Part shown: piece by piece, positions 21,622-32,579 of the stretch
Layout of the letters: every line of letters begins with the position of its first letter
Numbering within the stretch: position 1 is the first letter of the stretch
From: Tatumella ptyseos ATCC 33301
GTDB taxonomy: Bacteria > Pseudomonadota > Gammaproteobacteria > Enterobacterales > Enterobacteriaceae
DNA: 64,000 nucleotides
NCBI RefSeq assembly: GCF_000735525.1
Contig: NZ_JMPR01000008.1
Location: forward strand, 112,298 to 176,297
Direction: 5' to 3'
Position numbers and translations under genes: made by a program
Notes under the pieces: generated by a model
What the model saw: only the letters and a program-made list of their open reading frames with translations
Database searches by the model: none
What the model was told of the DNA's origin: nothing

Positions 21622-22563
21622 TCAGTTAATTCCTGAGCCGCCTTCCTCCAGTGACCGCTGCGGATCGGCAGGCAAGACAATATAGACGCCCTCAAATACC
21701 GCACCGGTTTTTTCATCACCCTGTAGCTGTACATTCAGACGGACCCGGGCTTTCCGCCCCCGGGCCAGCCTGTCCAGGTCTCCGCGCAGTGAACCTAATT
21801 CAGCCACCGCTCCCGGCCGGCCGGTAATGGCACTGTGGTAACGGATATGGGCATCTGCCAGGACGATGGTTCCCCCCAGATGACGCTCCCGCAACAATAA
21901 CCAGATCAACCCCCAGCCGGTTAATGTCGCCAGCGAAAAGAGGCTCCCCGCAAACAACGTATGATGGGGGTTCTGATTGCCGGTTTCCGGCATCGTGGTA
22001 ATAAACTGATGCCCTGTGTATTGCTGAATACGGACCCCCATTTTTTCACTCAGGGGAATATGCTGGTACCAGGCCTGTTGCAACTGTTCACACCAGTCAG
22101 CCCGATGCAGAATATCGTCCATACTGACACTGGGCTTTATCATCAGAAAATGGCGAACCGGTGAGGTCTGTGCCGCAAGGATCTCCCCCTGATTGACATA
22201 CCCCAGTTTGACGAAAAATTCGATAGCATCTTCACGGGCACTACAGGTGATACGTTTCACACCTTCCTGACGGGCCACGGATTCCAGCGTCATGATCAAC
22301 AGTGTTCCCAGCCCTTTCCCACGCAGCGCCGGATCTACCGCGATAAACCGGATCGATGCCTCATTATCGGCATTAATATATAAACGTCCGACAGCCACCG
22401 GATGGTTATCTTCATCGACGACCATCTGATGATGCGCGGTAGCATCCCATGCTTCGCGCTCAGAGCCGACGGGCTGATTTAAAGGTTTGCGCAGCATTTC
22501 CCAGCGGAACTGAAAGTACGTTTCCAGCTCTTCCGGTGTTTCGGGCACTCGAAGGTGATACAT
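21622..22563 (-). CDS. fabY: FabY (YiiD): fused GNAT acetyltransferase and thioesterase-like domain
   Basis: A 313-residue two-domain protein. Residues 1-150 form a GNAT fold with the acetyl-CoA loop [14 protein letters not shown] (about 75-88). Residues 165-305 form a hotdog thioesterase-like domain ([24 protein letters not shown]). E. coli YiiD/FabY is reported to support fatty acid synthesis initiation when FabH is missing, and the match here is strong across both domains. E. coli has about 16 extra N-terminal residues that are not seen here; the ATG at 22563 directly begins [17 protein letters not shown]. It begins a minus-strand run fabY-dtd-yihY-yihX-typA in which transcription runs from typA toward fabY. 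Confidence 0.9.
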   Translation of the reverse strand: MYHLRVPETPEELETYFQFRWEMLRKPLNQPVGSEREAWDATAHHQMVVDEDNHPVAVGRLYINADNEASIRFIAVDPALRGKGLGTLLIMTLESVARQEGVKRITCSAREDAIEFFVKLGYVNQGEILAAQTSPVRHFLMIKPSVSMDDILHRADWCEQLQQAWYQHIPLSEKMGVRIQQYTGHQFITTMPETGNQNPHHTLFAGSLFSLATLTGWGLIWLLLRERHLGGTIVLADAHIRYHSAITGRPGAVAELGSLRGDLDRLARGRKARVRLNVQLQGDEKTGAVFEGVYIVLPADPQRSLEEGGSGIN

Positions 22564-22622
22564 ATAAAAATTCTCCCTGCTGACCCATCAACGGTCCGGC
22601 CAGAGTACCGACATTTGTCTTA

Positions 22623-23060
22623 TTACACCTGCAGCCAGAAAGTGACCGGTCCGTCATTGACCAGGCTCACCTGCATATCTGCGGCAAATTGCCCGTTTTC
22701 AGTAGTGACACCCTGCTGACGACAACATTCACTGAAATACTGATAAAGTGCCTGTGCTTTTTCCGGCGCAGCTCCCCCGGAGAATGACGGTCTCATCCCT
22801 TTACCGGTATCTGCCGCCAGAGTAAATTGCGACACCACCAACAGACTACCTTCTGCCTGCTGTAAATTCAGATTCATTTTCCCCTGCTCGTCGCTGAAAA
22901 CACGATACCCCAGCACACGCTCAGCCAGCCGTTGCGCTTTTTTCTCGTCGTCTTCTTTTTCTACCGCCAGCAGCACCAGTAAGCCCGGGCCTATCTGGCC
23001 GACGACCCCACCGTCGACAGTGACACTGGCCTGAGTGACGCGTTGTATTAATGCAATCAT
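22623..23060 (-). CDS. dtd: D-aminoacyl-tRNA deacylase
   Basis: A 145-residue homodimeric proofreading enzyme that hydrolyses D-aminoacyl-tRNA. The family start [17 protein letters not shown] is at 23060, four bases inside the yihY end (ATGA coupling), so the longer open frame is rejected. Conserved motifs [17 protein letters not shown] (about 78-94, the adenosine site) and the C-terminal [11 protein letters not shown] containing the cross-subunit Gly-cisPro motif variant are both present. Length equals the E. coli enzyme. Confidence 0.95.
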   Translation of the reverse strand: MIALIQRVTQASVTVDGGVVGQIGPGLLVLLAVEKEDDEKKAQRLAERVLGYRVFSDEQGKMNLNLQQAEGSLLVVSQFTLAADTGKGMRPSFSGGAAPEKAQALYQYFSECCRQQGVTTENGQFAADMQVSLVNDGPVTFWLQV

Positions 23061-23908
23061 GCGGTTTCCGACTCTTCTTTCTGTGATTGTTTCAGCTGCC
23101 GGTAATGCCCGATTGAGACCGTGATCTCTGCGCCCAGCAACACGATACACCAGGTCCAGTACATCCAGAGGATAAGGATCGGTATTACCGCCAACACCCC
23201 GTAGATCAGCTGATATGACGGGAACATGGTGACATACAGTGAAAATGCCTTTTTGCCCAGTTCAAACAGAATGCCGGCAAACAATGCACCGGTAAACGCA
23301 TCCCGTGAAGGCACCTCACGTGTAGGCACAATACTATACAACAACCAGAAGGCTAGTACGGAAAGCAACAGGGGGAATAAGCGCAGCACAGGGTCCAGCA
23401 AATGAGTGACCCCGGTATCATTGAGCCATTGCACAGAGAGGAGATACGAGCTCATTGCCAGGCTTGCCCCGGCCAGTAACGGCCCCAGGGTAAGCACCAT
23501 CCAGTAGACGGCAAACGAGAAAACCAGCGGCCGCTTTTTCGTACTTCGCCAGATGGTGTTCAATGCACTGTCAATCGAGTGCATCAGCAGCAGCGCTGTG
23601 ACGATAAGCCCGATGGCTCCCACCGCCGTCATCCGGTTAACATTGGAAACGAAGCGTTCCAGATAATCTTCCACCACCGTGCCCGCGGCAGGGACAAAGT
23701 TATCAAAAATAAAATGCCGCAACTGGACGCTGATGTCAGAAAATACCGGGAAGGCAGCAAACAAGGCAAACACCACCGTCGCCAAAGGTACCAGCGCCAG
23801 CAACGAGACAAATGTCAGATTGCCGGCATGGACGGTCATATTATCGTCGTCAATGCGACGCCAAAGCAGCGCCACCCAGCTGAGCAGAAATTTTATCCGC
23901 TTGATCAT
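23057..23908 (-). CDS. yihY: YihY/BrkB family inner-membrane protein
   Basis: A 283-residue integral membrane protein with about six helices. Family features are [34 protein letters not shown] near the N-terminus, [21 protein letters not shown] in the middle and [19 protein letters not shown] at the end. Members were once annotated as ribonuclease BN or virulence factor BrkB, but no enzymatic role is established. The charged C-terminus (KQSQKEESE) is cytoplasmic. It overlaps dtd by four bases, as in E. coli. Confidence 0.9.
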   Translation of the reverse strand: MIKRIKFLLSWVALLWRRIDDDNMTVHAGNLTFVSLLALVPLATVVFALFAAFPVFSDISVQLRHFIFDNFVPAAGTVVEDYLERFVSNVNRMTAVGAIGLIVTALLLMHSIDSALNTIWRSTKKRPLVFSFAVYWMVLTLGPLLAGASLAMSSYLLSVQWLNDTGVTHLLDPVLRLFPLLLSVLAFWLLYSIVPTREVPSRDAFTGALFAGILFELGKKAFSLYVTMFPSYQLIYGVLAVIPILILWMYWTWCIVLLGAEITVSIGHYRQLKQSQKEESETA

Positions 23909-23956
23909 ATCGTTGAGCTCCCTGCCTATGAAATGAAAGACCCGGAGATCTGTCGG

Positions 23957-24562
23957 CTAGTGGGTCGCTACACTGGCAGAAAACCACTCTCTGAGGGTTT
24001 CAGGACCGGTGACCAGAACACTCTTGATCCCGAGGCGCTGAGCAGCCTCGATATTCTGCGGATTATCATCAAAGAAGATCGCATCCTGTGCCGTTACCCC
24101 TTCTTTTTCAAGCACAGTCTGGTAAATCTTCGCTTCAGGTTTACGCATCTGCATTTGCTGGGAGAGATAAACGGCATCGGCTGCATCAGTCACCTGCGGA
24201 TAGTGTTCCGGCCAGAATTCGCAGTGCAGATTATTGGTATTTGACAGGATGACAACCCGGTGGCCTTGCGCCCGCAGTGCATTCATTTGTGCGACGACCT
24301 CGTTGCGGGCACCCACAAAAATAGCCTGCCAGCCCGCCGCAAACTGCGCATAGCTGAGGTTAATCTCCAGCATTTTACAGAGAGAGGCAGCAAACTGCTG
24401 ATCGGTCAGCTCTCCGCGTTCATGCTGTTCAAACGCCTCGTCAAACGTAAAACGGTGCTGTAATAAAGCTAGCGGTACGCCACTCAGATGGCTCCAGACC
24501 CCCAGTGCCCGTTTGAAATCGATATCAACGATGACATTTCCTAAATCAAAGATATAGAGCAT
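23957..24562 (-). CDS. yihX: HAD phosphatase YihX (alpha-D-glucose-1-phosphate phosphatase)
   Basis: A 201-residue haloacid dehalogenase-type phosphatase. Motif I is FDLGNVIVDID with Asp6, where the second Asp of the usual DxD is replaced by Gly-Asn as in this subfamily. Motif II is ILSNTNN near 107. The motif III lysine is in RKPEAKIY near 143, and motif IV is FFDDNPQN near 166. The E. coli homologue releases glucose from glucose-1-phosphate. It lies 48 bases upstream of yihY on the same strand. Confidence 0.92.
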   Translation of the reverse strand: MLYIFDLGNVIVDIDFKRALGVWSHLSGVPLALLQHRFTFDEAFEQHERGELTDQQFAASLCKMLEINLSYAQFAAGWQAIFVGARNEVVAQMNALRAQGHRVVILSNTNNLHCEFWPEHYPQVTDAADAVYLSQQMQMRKPEAKIYQTVLEKEGVTAQDAIFFDDNPQNIEAAQRLGIKSVLVTGPETLREWFSASVATH

Positions 24563-24744
24563 AGTCGTCTCCCTGGTTGTTATCGGTCATTTCACTTTAG
24601 CGGCAAATAGTCCCGGTTAACAGAGAGGCAGACAGAGAAAAATAGCAGAGCAGGTAACAAGCCTGCCTTCGGCACAGGAAAACAAGCCACAGACCGGGGG
24701 TTACGGACAAATGTACGCAGTATCACAGGCCGGCCTGCAGACAT

Positions 24745-24773
24745 AAAAAAACCCCGGCTTGCCGGGGTTTTTT
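24745..24773 (-). terminator. Intrinsic terminator of typA
   Basis: AACCCCGGC-AA-GCCGGGGTT is a GC-rich 9-bp stem followed by TTTT on the minus strand, 19 bases after the typA stop. A matching T-run exists on the plus strand too, so it could act in both directions. Confidence 0.9.
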
Positions 24774-24791
24774 GCGTTACAGCAAGCTCAG

Positions 24792-26615
24792 TTAAGAGTC
24801 TTTGCCGCCACGGGAAGCACGTTTACGCTCATTCTCAGTCAGATGGCGCTTACGGATACGTACTGAGGTCGGAGTCACTTCAACCAGTTCATCATCATCG
24901 ATGAATTCCAGAGCCTGCTCCAGAGACATCTTGATAGCAGGAACCAGAGTAGTGGCTTCATCCGTACCGGAAGCACGCATGTTGGTCAGTTTTTTACCGG
25001 TCAGGCAGTTCACGGTCAGGTCGTTTGAACGTGAGTGAATACCGATAATCTGGCCTTCATAAACTTCAGCACCGTGACCCAGGAACAGCTTACCGCGGTC
25101 CTGCAGGCTGTACAGTGCGAACGCAACAGCTTTACCCTGACCATTAGAAATCAGTACGCCGTTCTGACGCTGACCGACTTCACCCGGACGCAGGTCACCA
25201 TAGTGGCTGAAGGTCGAATACAGCAGACCGGTACCTGAAGTCATGGTCATGAATTCGTTACGGAAGCCAATCAGACCACGGCTCGGGATTTCATAGTCAA
25301 GACGCACACGGCCTTTACCATCCGGATCCATGTTCTTCATGTCACCTTTACGCTCACCCATCGCCTGCATCACTGAACCCTGGTGCTGTTCTTCGATGTC
25401 CAGGGTCACGTTCTCGTAAGGTTCCTGCTTACGACCGTCAACTTCACGGAAGATAACTTTCGGACGGGATACCGCCAGTTCGAAACCTTCACGACGCATG
25501 TTTTCGATAAGTACAGACAGGTGAAGCTCACCACGACCAGATACACGGAAGGCATCAGCATCTTCGGTTTCTTCAACGCGCAGAGCAACGTTGTGTACCA
25601 GCTCTTTCTTCAGACGATCCAGGATCTGACGTGAAGTTACGTATTTACCTTCTTTACCACAGAATGGTGAGGTATTTACGCAGAAGTACATGCTAACGGT
25701 TGGTTCATCAACGGTCAGTGCAGGCAGCGCTTCAACATTCTGAGGATCACAGATAGTGTCAGAAATGTTCAGCTCACCCAGACCGGTGATAGCGATGATG
25801 TCTCCGGCTTCCGCCAGGTCGCTGTCGATACGTTCCAGACCCAGGTGGCCCAGGACTTTACCGACTTTACCGTTACGGGTTTTACCTTCGCTATCGATAA
25901 CAGTCACTTGCTGGTTAGGTTTTACCTTACCACGCTTGATACGACCGATCCCGATAACACCCAGGTAGTTGTTGTAGTCCAGCTGAGAAATCTGCATCTG
26001 CAGAGAACCATCCAGATCAACGTTCGGCGCAGGTACGTGCTTAACGATAGCTTCATACAGTGGCGTCATGTCTTCCGCCATTGCAGCGTGATCATCACCG
26101 GCAATACCCTGGATAGCCGATGCATAAATGATCGGGAAGTCCAGCTGTTCGTCGGTCGCGTCCAGGTTAACAAACAGGTCAAATACCTGGTCGACAACCC
26201 AGTCAGGACGTGCGCCCGGACGGTCAATTTTGTTGATTACAACGATTGGCTTCAAACCATGAGCAAATGCTTTCTTGGTTACGAAGCGCGTCTGTGGCAT
26301 CGGGCCGTCGATAGCATCAACCACCAGCAGCACAGAGTCTACCATCGACATGACACGTTCCACTTCACCACCGAAGTCGGCGTGTCCCGGAGTGTCGACG
26401 ATATTGATTCGATAATCGTTCCACTTAATCGCGGTATTTTTCGCGAGGATAGTAATCCCACGCTCTTTCTCCAAATCGTTGGAGTCCATCACACGTTCAG
26501 TTGCTTCGGTACGGGCATCAAAAGTACCGGACTGTTGTAACAGCTTATCAACCAGGGTCGTTTTTCCATGGTCAACGTGCGCGATGATGGCGATATTACG
26601 CAAATTTTCGATCAC
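24792..26615 (-). CDS. typA: Ribosome-associated GTPase TypA/BipA
   Basis: A 607-residue translational GTPase that binds the ribosome and helps 50S assembly, mainly in the cold and under stress. G1 AHVDHGKTT is at 12-20, G2 ERGIT near 52, G3 DTPGH near 74 and G4 NKID near 128. EF-G-like domains III and V follow, then the BipA-specific C-terminal domain ([21 protein letters not shown], about 530-550). The first codon is GTG with a TGAGG site upstream. It is divergent from glnA across a 453-base control region, as in E. coli. Confidence 0.97.
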   Translation of the reverse strand: MIENLRNIAIIAHVDHGKTTLVDKLLQQSGTFDARTEATERVMDSNDLEKERGITILAKNTAIKWNDYRINIVDTPGHADFGGEVERVMSMVDSVLLVVDAIDGPMPQTRFVTKKAFAHGLKPIVVINKIDRPGARPDWVVDQVFDLFVNLDATDEQLDFPIIYASAIQGIAGDDHAAMAEDMTPLYEAIVKHVPAPNVDLDGSLQMQISQLDYNNYLGVIGIGRIKRGKVKPNQQVTVIDSEGKTRNGKVGKVLGHLGLERIDSDLAEAGDIIAITGLGELNISDTICDPQNVEALPALTVDEPTVSMYFCVNTSPFCGKEGKYVTSRQILDRLKKELVHNVALRVEETEDADAFRVSGRGELHLSVLIENMRREGFELAVSRPKVIFREVDGRKQEPYENVTLDIEEQHQGSVMQAMGERKGDMKNMDPDGKGRVRLDYEIPSRGLIGFRNEFMTMTSGTGLLYSTFSHYGDLRPGEVGQRQNGVLISNGQGKAVAFALYSLQDRGKLFLGHGAEVYEGQIIGIHSRSNDLTVNCLTGKKLTNMRASGTDEATTLVPAIKMSLEQALEFIDDDELVEVTPTSVRIRKRHLTENERKRASRGGKDS

Positions 26616-26784
26616 AGCTTTGCCTCAGGCATTAGAAATAGCGAGCTATTGTACACGTATTAGGCGGAAGACTGAACATGATCACAGTATTCCGTGTAAC
26701 TTTCTCACAGTCTTTTTTAAATGGCCTGTATCCGCAGCAGATTACGTACGTTTTTAGTGCAATGGAGAGCAGACAGAGATAGCA

Positions 26785-26834
26785 TGCACCATCATAGTGC
26801 AATTCATCTCCCCTGATATCACCAAATTGGTGCA
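26785..26834 (+). promoter_or_regulatory. NtrC (GlnG) enhancer sites upstream of glnA
   Basis: Two dyads fit the NtrC consensus TGCACCN5GGTGCA: TGCACCATCATAGTGCA at 26785-26801 and CACCAAATTGGTGCA at 26820-26834, 35 bases apart. A weaker GCGCC/AGTGC dyad follows directly at about 26838-26852. They lie about 75-125 bases upstream of the sigma-54 core, the enhancer position known for E. coli glnA. Confidence 0.88.
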
Positions 26835-26906
26835 TTGCGCCAGTATAGTGCCCCGCCCATTAATGCCGGTTGCCGCTAAAACCCCGTTTTCCGGTGAAAT
26901 AAAAAG

Positions 26907-26924
26907 TTGGCACAGTTTTCGCTT
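26907..26924 (+). promoter_or_regulatory. Sigma-54 promoter of glnA
   Basis: TTGGCACAGTTTTCGCTT has GG at -24 and GC at -12 separated by 10 bases and is almost identical to E. coli glnAp2. Transcription should start about 12 bases downstream, leaving a leader of about 135 bases before the glnA ATG. The GGAGAG ribosome binding site precedes 27069. Confidence 0.92.
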
Positions 26925-27068
26925 AACCAAAGAGAAGCAACAACGACAGTTTCATAACGGTTGAAACGCTTGTCGGGAACTTTCCACCGGGAATTCACAG
27001 CGCCTCGTGAGTCATCGTCGGTTCAGTTCTCCATCCACGACAACAATGATTATTTCAGGAGAGTTAGT

Positions 27069-28478
27069 ATGTCCGTTGAACACGTTCTCTCATTGATGAA
27101 CGAACACGAAGTTAAGTTTGTTGATCTCCGTTTTACCGACAGTAAAGGTAAAGAGCAGCACGTCACCATCCCTGCTCACCAGGTCAACGAAGACTTCTTT
27201 GAAGAAGGGAAGATGTTCGATGGCTCATCCATCGGCGGCTGGAAAGGTATTAACGAATCAGACATGGTGCTGATGCCGGACCCAACCACCGCGGTACTGG
27301 ACCCGTTTTTCGAAGACCCGACCCTGATCATCCGTTGTGATATTCTGGAACCAGGCACACTGCAAGGCTACGACCGTGACCCGCGCTCTATCGCGAAACG
27401 TGCCGAAGACTTCCTGCGCACTTCAGGTATCGCTGATACTGTACTGTTCGGACCGGAACCCGAGTTCTTCCTGTTTGATGACGTACGTTTCGGTTCAACC
27501 ATGTCCGGTTCTCACGTGGCTATCGATGATATCGAAGCAGCATGGAACACCGGTAAAGCCTACGAAGGCGGTAACAAAGGCCATCGTCCTGGTGTGAAAG
27601 GCGGTTACTTCCCGGTACCTCCGGTCGACTCCTCACAGGACCTGCGTTCAGCAATGTGCCTGACGATGGAGCAGATGGGCCTGGTCGTTGAAGCACATCA
27701 CCATGAAGTTGCTACTGCAGGCCAGAACGAAGTCGCTACCCGCTTTAACACCATGGTGAAAAAAGCCGACGAAATTCAAATCTATAAGTATGTGGTACAC
27801 AACGTTGCACATGCTTACGGTAAAACTGCGACCTTTATGCCAAAACCTATGTTTGGCGATAATGGTTCAGGTATGCACTGCCATATGTCACTGTCTAAAG
27901 ACGGTACTAACCTGTTCTCAGGTGACAAATACGGCGGCCTGTCTGAAACGGCGCTGTACTACATCGGCGGTATTATCAAACACGCGAAAGCGATTAATGC
28001 CCTGACTAACCCGACGACTAACTCATACAAGCGTCTGGTCCCGGGTTATGAAGCTCCGGTTATGCTGGCCTACTCTGCCCGTAACCGTTCAGCCTCAATC
28101 CGTATCCCGGTAGTTGCCAGCCCTAAAGCTCGCCGTATCGAAGCGCGTTTCCCGGACCCGGCGGCCAACCCATACCTGGCATTCGCAGCACTGCTGATGG
28201 CAGGTCTTGACGGTATTATCAACAAAATCCATCCTGGCGATGCGATGGATAAAAACCTGTATGACCTGCCTCCTGAAGAAGAAGCAGAGATCCCGAAAGT
28301 GGCAGGTTCTCTGGAAGAAGCGCTGGACGCACTGAACGAAGACCGTAGCTTCCTGACCCGTGGTGGCGTATTCACCGATGATACTATCGATGCCTATATC
28401 GCCCTGCGTAAAGAAGATAACGACCGTGTGCGTATGACTCCGCACCCGGTAGAGTTCGAGCTTTACTACAGCGTTTAA
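27069..28478 (+). CDS. glnA: Glutamine synthetase, type I
   Basis: A 469-residue subunit of the dodecameric enzyme that condenses glutamate and ammonium with ATP, the main route of ammonium capture in low nitrogen. The start at 27069 gives [19 protein letters not shown]. Signature 1 [12 protein letters not shown] is near 50-61. The ATP-binding motif [16 protein letters not shown] lies near 260. The adenylylation loop [14 protein letters not shown] carries the regulatory Tyr near residue 397, so control by GlnE/GlnB is expected. Codon use is highly biased, as for an abundant protein. First gene of glnALG. Confidence 0.98.
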   Translation: MSVEHVLSLMNEHEVKFVDLRFTDSKGKEQHVTIPAHQVNEDFFEEGKMFDGSSIGGWKGINESDMVLMPDPTTAVLDPFFEDPTLIIRCDILEPGTLQGYDRDPRSIAKRAEDFLRTSGIADTVLFGPEPEFFLFDDVRFGSTMSGSHVAIDDIEAAWNTGKAYEGGNKGHRPGVKGGYFPVPPVDSSQDLRSAMCLTMEQMGLVVEAHHHEVATAGQNEVATRFNTMVKKADEIQIYKYVVHNVAHAYGKTATFMPKPMFGDNGSGMHCHMSLSKDGTNLFSGDKYGGLSETALYYIGGIIKHAKAINALTNPTTNSYKRLVPGYEAPVMLAYSARNRSASIRIPVVASPKARRIEARFPDPAANPYLAFAALLMAGLDGIINKIHPGDAMDKNLYDLPPEEEAEIPKVAGSLEEALDALNEDRSFLTRGGVFTDDTIDAYIALRKEDNDRVRMTPHPVEFELYYSV

Positions 28479-28512
28479 TCTCTGCTGCAGAGTTGTTGGC
28501 GTGGAAAAATTC

Positions 28513-28538
28513 AGCCCATCTCCGGATGGGCTTTTTTC
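28513..28538 (+). terminator. Terminator/attenuator between glnA and glnL
   Basis: AGCCCATC-TCC-GGATGGGCT followed by TTTTTT, 35 bases after the glnA stop. It should end most glnA transcripts and leave low read-through into glnLG. In E. coli the 3' end of glnA mRNA is processed to the sRNA GlnZ; the same position here could give a similar RNA, but that is only an inference from synteny. Confidence 0.9.
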
Positions 28539-28695
28539 TCAGTAATTTCAATGTGTAATAATTATTTCATGCTGGTTATACTGCCAGTTAACCGCCTTTC
28601 ATTGCCGGGCAGACAGACAACAGCCCGTATCAACTGATGTTTTAGTCCGGAATACGGCATTGACGGGCTTTATCTGGTCACGCGGAGATGGAAAA

Positions 28696-29745
28696 ATGAT
28701 AGCCAACACACAACACGATGCCGTGCAGATACTCAACTCTCTCATCAACAGTGTGTTAGTGGTCGATGATAATCTGGTCATCCATTATGCGAACCCGGCT
28801 GCATTACAATTACTGGCACAGAGTTCCCGTAAAATTTTTGGTACGCCATTACCGGAACTGACCGGATATTTCTCTCTGAATATCGATGTGATGCAGGAAA
28901 GCCTGAAATCAGGTCTGGGATTTACTGACAGTGAAGTGACGATAGTGGTGGATGGCAGAGCGCACATTATGTCCCTGACCGCACAGACGTTTCCTGATCA
29001 AAAAATCCTGCTGGAAATGGCCCCGATGGATAACCAGCGCCGCCTGAGCCAGGAACAGATTCAGCATGCACAACAGGTCGCCGCCAGAGACTTAGTCCGT
29101 GGACTGGCCCATGAAATAAAAAATCCACTGGGAGGATTACGCGGAGCAGCGCAGTTGCTTTCCAGGGCACTTCCGGACCCGTCGCTCAATGAATATACCA
29201 AAGTCATTATCGAGCAGGCTGATCGTTTACGTAACCTGGTTGACCGGTTACTGGGCCCGCAGCAGCCAGGCATGCACGTGACTCAGAGTATTCACCAGGT
29301 GGCTGAACGTATTGTCAATCTGGTGTCGATGGAACTGCCGGAGAATGTCTCTCTGGTGAGAGATTATGATCCCAGTCTGCCGGAACTGGCCCACGACCCG
29401 GATCAGATAGAACAGGTATTACTGAACGTAGTACGGAATGCTCTGCAGGCATTAGGTGAGGCGGGTGGGACCATCACCCTGCGTACCCGTACCGCATTTC
29501 AGCTCACCTTACACGGTGTGCGTTACCGTCTGGTTGCCCGTATCGATATTGAAGATGATGGCCCGGGCATACCCCAGCAACTGCAGGATACATTATTTTA
29601 TCCCATGGTGAGTGGACGTGAGGGAGGTACCGGCCTTGGATTATCCATTGCCCGTAGCCTGATTGACCAGCACTCAGGAAAAATAGAATTTAACAGTTGG
29701 CCAGGACATACCGAATTCTCGGTTTTCCTGCCTATTCGCCAGTGA
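28696..29745 (+). CDS. glnL: Nitrogen regulator sensor kinase/phosphatase NtrB
   Basis: A 349-residue cytoplasmic kinase (same length as E. coli GlnL) that phosphorylates NtrC when nitrogen is short and dephosphorylates it when GlnB is active. An N-terminal PAS domain lies at about 8-110. The H-box is [20 protein letters not shown] near 137. N-box [11 protein letters not shown]1 DDGPGIP and G2 [16 protein letters not shown] follow. Start ATG at 28696 with GGAGATGGAAAA upstream. Confidence 0.97.
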   Translation: MIANTQHDAVQILNSLINSVLVVDDNLVIHYANPAALQLLAQSSRKIFGTPLPELTGYFSLNIDVMQESLKSGLGFTDSEVTIVVDGRAHIMSLTAQTFPDQKILLEMAPMDNQRRLSQEQIQHAQQVAARDLVRGLAHEIKNPLGGLRGAAQLLSRALPDPSLNEYTKVIIEQADRLRNLVDRLLGPQQPGMHVTQSIHQVAERIVNLVSMELPENVSLVRDYDPSLPELAHDPDQIEQVLLNVVRNALQALGEAGGTITLRTRTAFQLTLHGVRYRLVARIDIEDDGPGIPQQLQDTLFYPMVSGREGGTGLGLSIARSLIDQHSGKIEFNSWPGHTEFSVFLPIRQ

Positions 29746-29752
29746 GGTTACC

Positions 29753-31162
29753 ATGCAACGAGGGATAGTCTGGATCGTCGATGACGATAGCTCCATCCGC
29801 TGGGTGCTTGAACGTGCGCTCACTGGAGCCGGTGTCAGCTGTACGGCGTTCGAAAACGGAAACGACGTACTGAATGCACTCGCCAGTAAAACGCCGGACG
29901 TATTATTGTCAGATATCCGCATGCCGGGTATGGATGGCCTTGAACTACTCAAGCAAATTAAAAAACGTCATCCTATGCTGCCGGTCATCATAATGACGGC
30001 ACATTCTGATCTTGATGCTGCGGTCAGTGCCTACCAGCAAGGGGCCTTTGATTACCTGCCCAAGCCTTTTGATATCGATGAAGCCGTCGCTCTCGTCGAG
30101 CGGGCCATCAGCCATTATCAGGAACAACAGCAACCCAGAAACCATCCTGACAGCGGACCGACCACCGATATTATCGGTGAAGCACCCGCCATGCAGGACG
30201 TCTTCCGTATTATCGGTCGTCTGTCACGTTCATCGATCAGTGTACTGATCAACGGGGAATCCGGTACGGGGAAAGAACTGGTGGCGCATGCCTTACACCG
30301 TCATAGTCCGCGGGCAAAGTCACCGTTTATCGCACTGAATATGGCCGCTATCCCGAAAGACCTGATTGAATCAGAACTTTTCGGACATGAAAAAGGGGCA
30401 TTTACCGGAGCGAATCAGGTTCGTCAGGGGCGCTTTGAGCAGGCGGACGGCGGTACGCTGTTCCTGGATGAAATTGGTGATATGCCACTGGACGTGCAGA
30501 CCCGGTTATTACGCGTACTCGCTGATGGTCAGTTTTATCGGGTCGGGGGATATGCCCCGGTCAAAGTGGATGTCCGTATTATTGCCGCGACCCACCAGAA
30601 TCTGGAATTACGGGTTCAGGAAGGGAAATTCCGTGAAGATTTATTCCACCGTCTGAACGTGATCCGTATCCACCTCCCGCCGCTGCGTGAACGCCGGGAG
30701 GACATTCCGCGTCTGGCACACTACTTCCTGCAAGTGGCTGCCAGGGAGCTTGGGGTGGAAACAAAGATCCTGCATCCGGAAACCGAAGCGGCACTGACAC
30801 GCCTGCACTGGTCAGGGAACGTCAGGCAACTGGAAAACACCTGCCGCTGGCTGACCGTCATGGCTGCCGGACAGGAAGTGCTGATTCAGGATCTGCCTCC
30901 GGAGTTATTTGAAACAACACCGGCGGAGACTCCGGTCACCTCGTCACCGGATAACTGGGCAACGTTGCTGGCGCAATGGGCTGACCGGGCATTACGTTCC
31001 GGTCATCAAAACCTGTTATCCGATGCTCAGCCGGAAATGGAAAGAACGCTGCTGACGACAGCCCTGCGCTTTACCCAGGGGCATAAGCAGGAGGCCGCGC
31101 GTCTGTTAGGCTGGGGAAGGAATACTCTGACCAGGAAACTGAAGGAACTGGGGATGGAATAA
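29753..31162 (+). CDS. glnG: Nitrogen response regulator NtrC
   Basis: A 469-residue sigma-54 activator. The receiver domain (1-120) has phosphoacceptor Asp54 in [12 protein letters not shown]. The AAA+ domain (about 140-370) has Walker A GESGTGKE, the sigma-54-contact loop GAFTGA and Walker [13 protein letters not shown] Fis-type helix-turn-helix closes the protein ([22 protein letters not shown]). It sits 7 bases after glnL. Predicted targets inside the window are glnA (26785-26924) and the nas operon (62544-62635). Confidence 0.98.
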   Translation: MQRGIVWIVDDDSSIRWVLERALTGAGVSCTAFENGNDVLNALASKTPDVLLSDIRMPGMDGLELLKQIKKRHPMLPVIIMTAHSDLDAAVSAYQQGAFDYLPKPFDIDEAVALVERAISHYQEQQQPRNHPDSGPTTDIIGEAPAMQDVFRIIGRLSRSSISVLINGESGTGKELVAHALHRHSPRAKSPFIALNMAAIPKDLIESELFGHEKGAFTGANQVRQGRFEQADGGTLFLDEIGDMPLDVQTRLLRVLADGQFYRVGGYAPVKVDVRIIAATHQNLELRVQEGKFREDLFHRLNVIRIHLPPLRERREDIPRLAHYFLQVAARELGVETKILHPETEAALTRLHWSGNVRQLENTCRWLTVMAAGQEVLIQDLPPELFETTPAETPVTSSPDNWATLLAQWADRALRSGHQNLLSDAQPEMERTLLTTALRFTQGHKQEAARLLGWGRNTLTRKLKELGME

Positions 31163-31177
31163 TCCCCCTCTTCTGAA

Positions 31178-31200
31178 AACCGGCAGCCAGACTGCCGGTT
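31178..31200. terminator. Shared terminator between convergent glnG and hemN
   Basis: AACCGGCAG-CCAGA-CTGCCGGTT, a 9-bp perfect stem in the 41-base gap between convergent stops, followed by GTTTC on the plus strand and TTTTC on the minus strand. It could serve both transcripts. Confidence 0.75.
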
Positions 31201-31203
31201 GTT

Positions 31204-32577
31204 TCAGATAACACGTGAGAAGTGCTGCTGCCGGACGGTATTACGCAGATACCGGTCAAAGCACATACAGATATTACGGATCAGTAACCGCCCCCGGGCA
31301 GTCACCCGCAGACAATCCCCTTCCCTGATGACCATACCATCGCGGATAAAAGGCGTTAATAACTGCAAATCTTCTGAGAAATAGTCACTGAAATCGATCC
31401 CCCATTGCTGTTCCGTCTGGCGAATATCCAGCGAGAACTGGCAGATAAGGGCTTTAATCACTTCCCTGCGCAGACAATCATCGGTATCCAGGCTGACTCC
31501 GCGCCAGAGCCCCGTCCCCTGTTCTGAAACACTCTGGTGCCACTGATTAAGCACTTTATGATTCTGCGCATAAGTATCCCCGATCATACTGATGGCCGAG
31601 ACGCCCAGACCCAGTAAATCGGTATTTCCCTGTGTCGTGTATCCCTGGAAGTTCCGGTGTAATACTCCCTCCCGCTGCGCTATCGCCAGTTCATCTTCCG
31701 GTAAGGCAAAATGATCCATGCCGATAAACTGATAGCCCCCCTCCGTCAGGGTGGTAATACTCTGCTGCAGAATAGCCAGTTTCTGAGCGGCATCAGGAAG
31801 ATCAGCCGTTTTTATCTTTCGCTGAGCGGCAAACAGCTCCGGCATATGGGCGTAATTAAAGACACTCAGGCGATCCGGACGTAATTCCAGGACCTTTTGC
31901 AGGGTATAGGCAAAACTTTCCGGGGTTTGTTTCGGCAATCCATAAATTAAGTCAATGTTTCCGGACACAAAACCCAGTGCTTTTGCCCGTGCCATCAGGG
32001 CAAAAATAAAGTCTTCATCCTGCTCGCGGTTAACCAGTTTCTGGACCTGCTTATTGAAATCCTGAACCCCCATGCTCAGCCGGTTGAAACCTTCCTGTTT
32101 CAGGTGATCGAGCATATCCAGTTCAATTTCGCGCGGGTCCAGCTCGAGAGAAATTTCAGCATCCGGAGAGAAACAAAAGTTCGCTTTCAGGCAGGCCGTC
32201 AGACGTGAGACCTGAGCAGTATTCAGAAATGTCGGTGTTCCCCCGCCCCAGTGCATCTGTGTCACTGTCCTGTCACGAAACAGAGGTGCGCGTTTCAGGA
32301 TCTCAGCTTCCAGCGTATCCAGATACTGATCCGCTTTATGCCCTTGCCGGGTGATCTGCTTATTGCACCCACAGAAATAACATAGTCGATGGCAGAACGG
32401 GATATGGAGATAGAGAGACAGCGGACGTTGCGGATAGCGACCGACCGCCTGCAAAAAGTCCTGTTCGGTGTAGCGTTGATCAAACTCAAGAGCAGTGGGA
32501 TACGATGTATAGCGCGGCCCGGAATAATTATATTTTTCGATTAATGGCTGATCCCATTCAATCTGAGGTACAGACAT
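31204..32577 (-). CDS. hemN: Oxygen-independent coproporphyrinogen III oxidase HemN
   Basis: A 457-residue radical-SAM enzyme (E. coli 457) that decarboxylates coproporphyrinogen III to protoporphyrinogen IX without oxygen. The [4Fe-4S] motif CHRLCYFCGCNK is near residues 62-73, followed by the SAM-binding GGGTPTFL near 113. The C-terminal HemN domain runs from about 365. The start ATG at 32577 has an AAGGAG site 5 bases upstream. That site lies within the last codons of the small ORF 32580-32750, which suggests coupling. Confidence 0.97.
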   Translation of the reverse strand: MSVPQIEWDQPLIEKYNYSGPRYTSYPTALEFDQRYTEQDFLQAVGRYPQRPLSLYLHIPFCHRLCYFCGCNKQITRQGHKADQYLDTLEAEILKRAPLFRDRTVTQMHWGGGTPTFLNTAQVSRLTACLKANFCFSPDAEISLELDPREIELDMLDHLKQEGFNRLSMGVQDFNKQVQKLVNREQDEDFIFALMARAKALGFVSGNIDLIYGLPKQTPESFAYTLQKVLELRPDRLSVFNYAHMPELFAAQRKIKTADLPDAAQKLAILQQSITTLTEGGYQFIGMDHFALPEDELAIAQREGVLHRNFQGYTTQGNTDLLGLGVSAISMIGDTYAQNHKVLNQWHQSVSEQGTGLWRGVSLDTDDCLRREVIKALICQFSLDIRQTEQQWGIDFSDYFSEDLQLLTPFIRDGMVIREGDCLRVTARGRLLIRNICMCFDRYLRNTVRQQHFSRVI

Positions 32578-32579
32578 AC

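Noticed and set aside
23579-24244. 221-residue plus-strand ORF across yihY and yihX
   Set aside because: Antisense shadow of two well-supported genes; basic, His/Arg-rich translation without domain pattern.
25845-26540. 231-residue plus-strand ORF inside typA
   Set aside because: Antisense shadow caused by the codon bias of typA.
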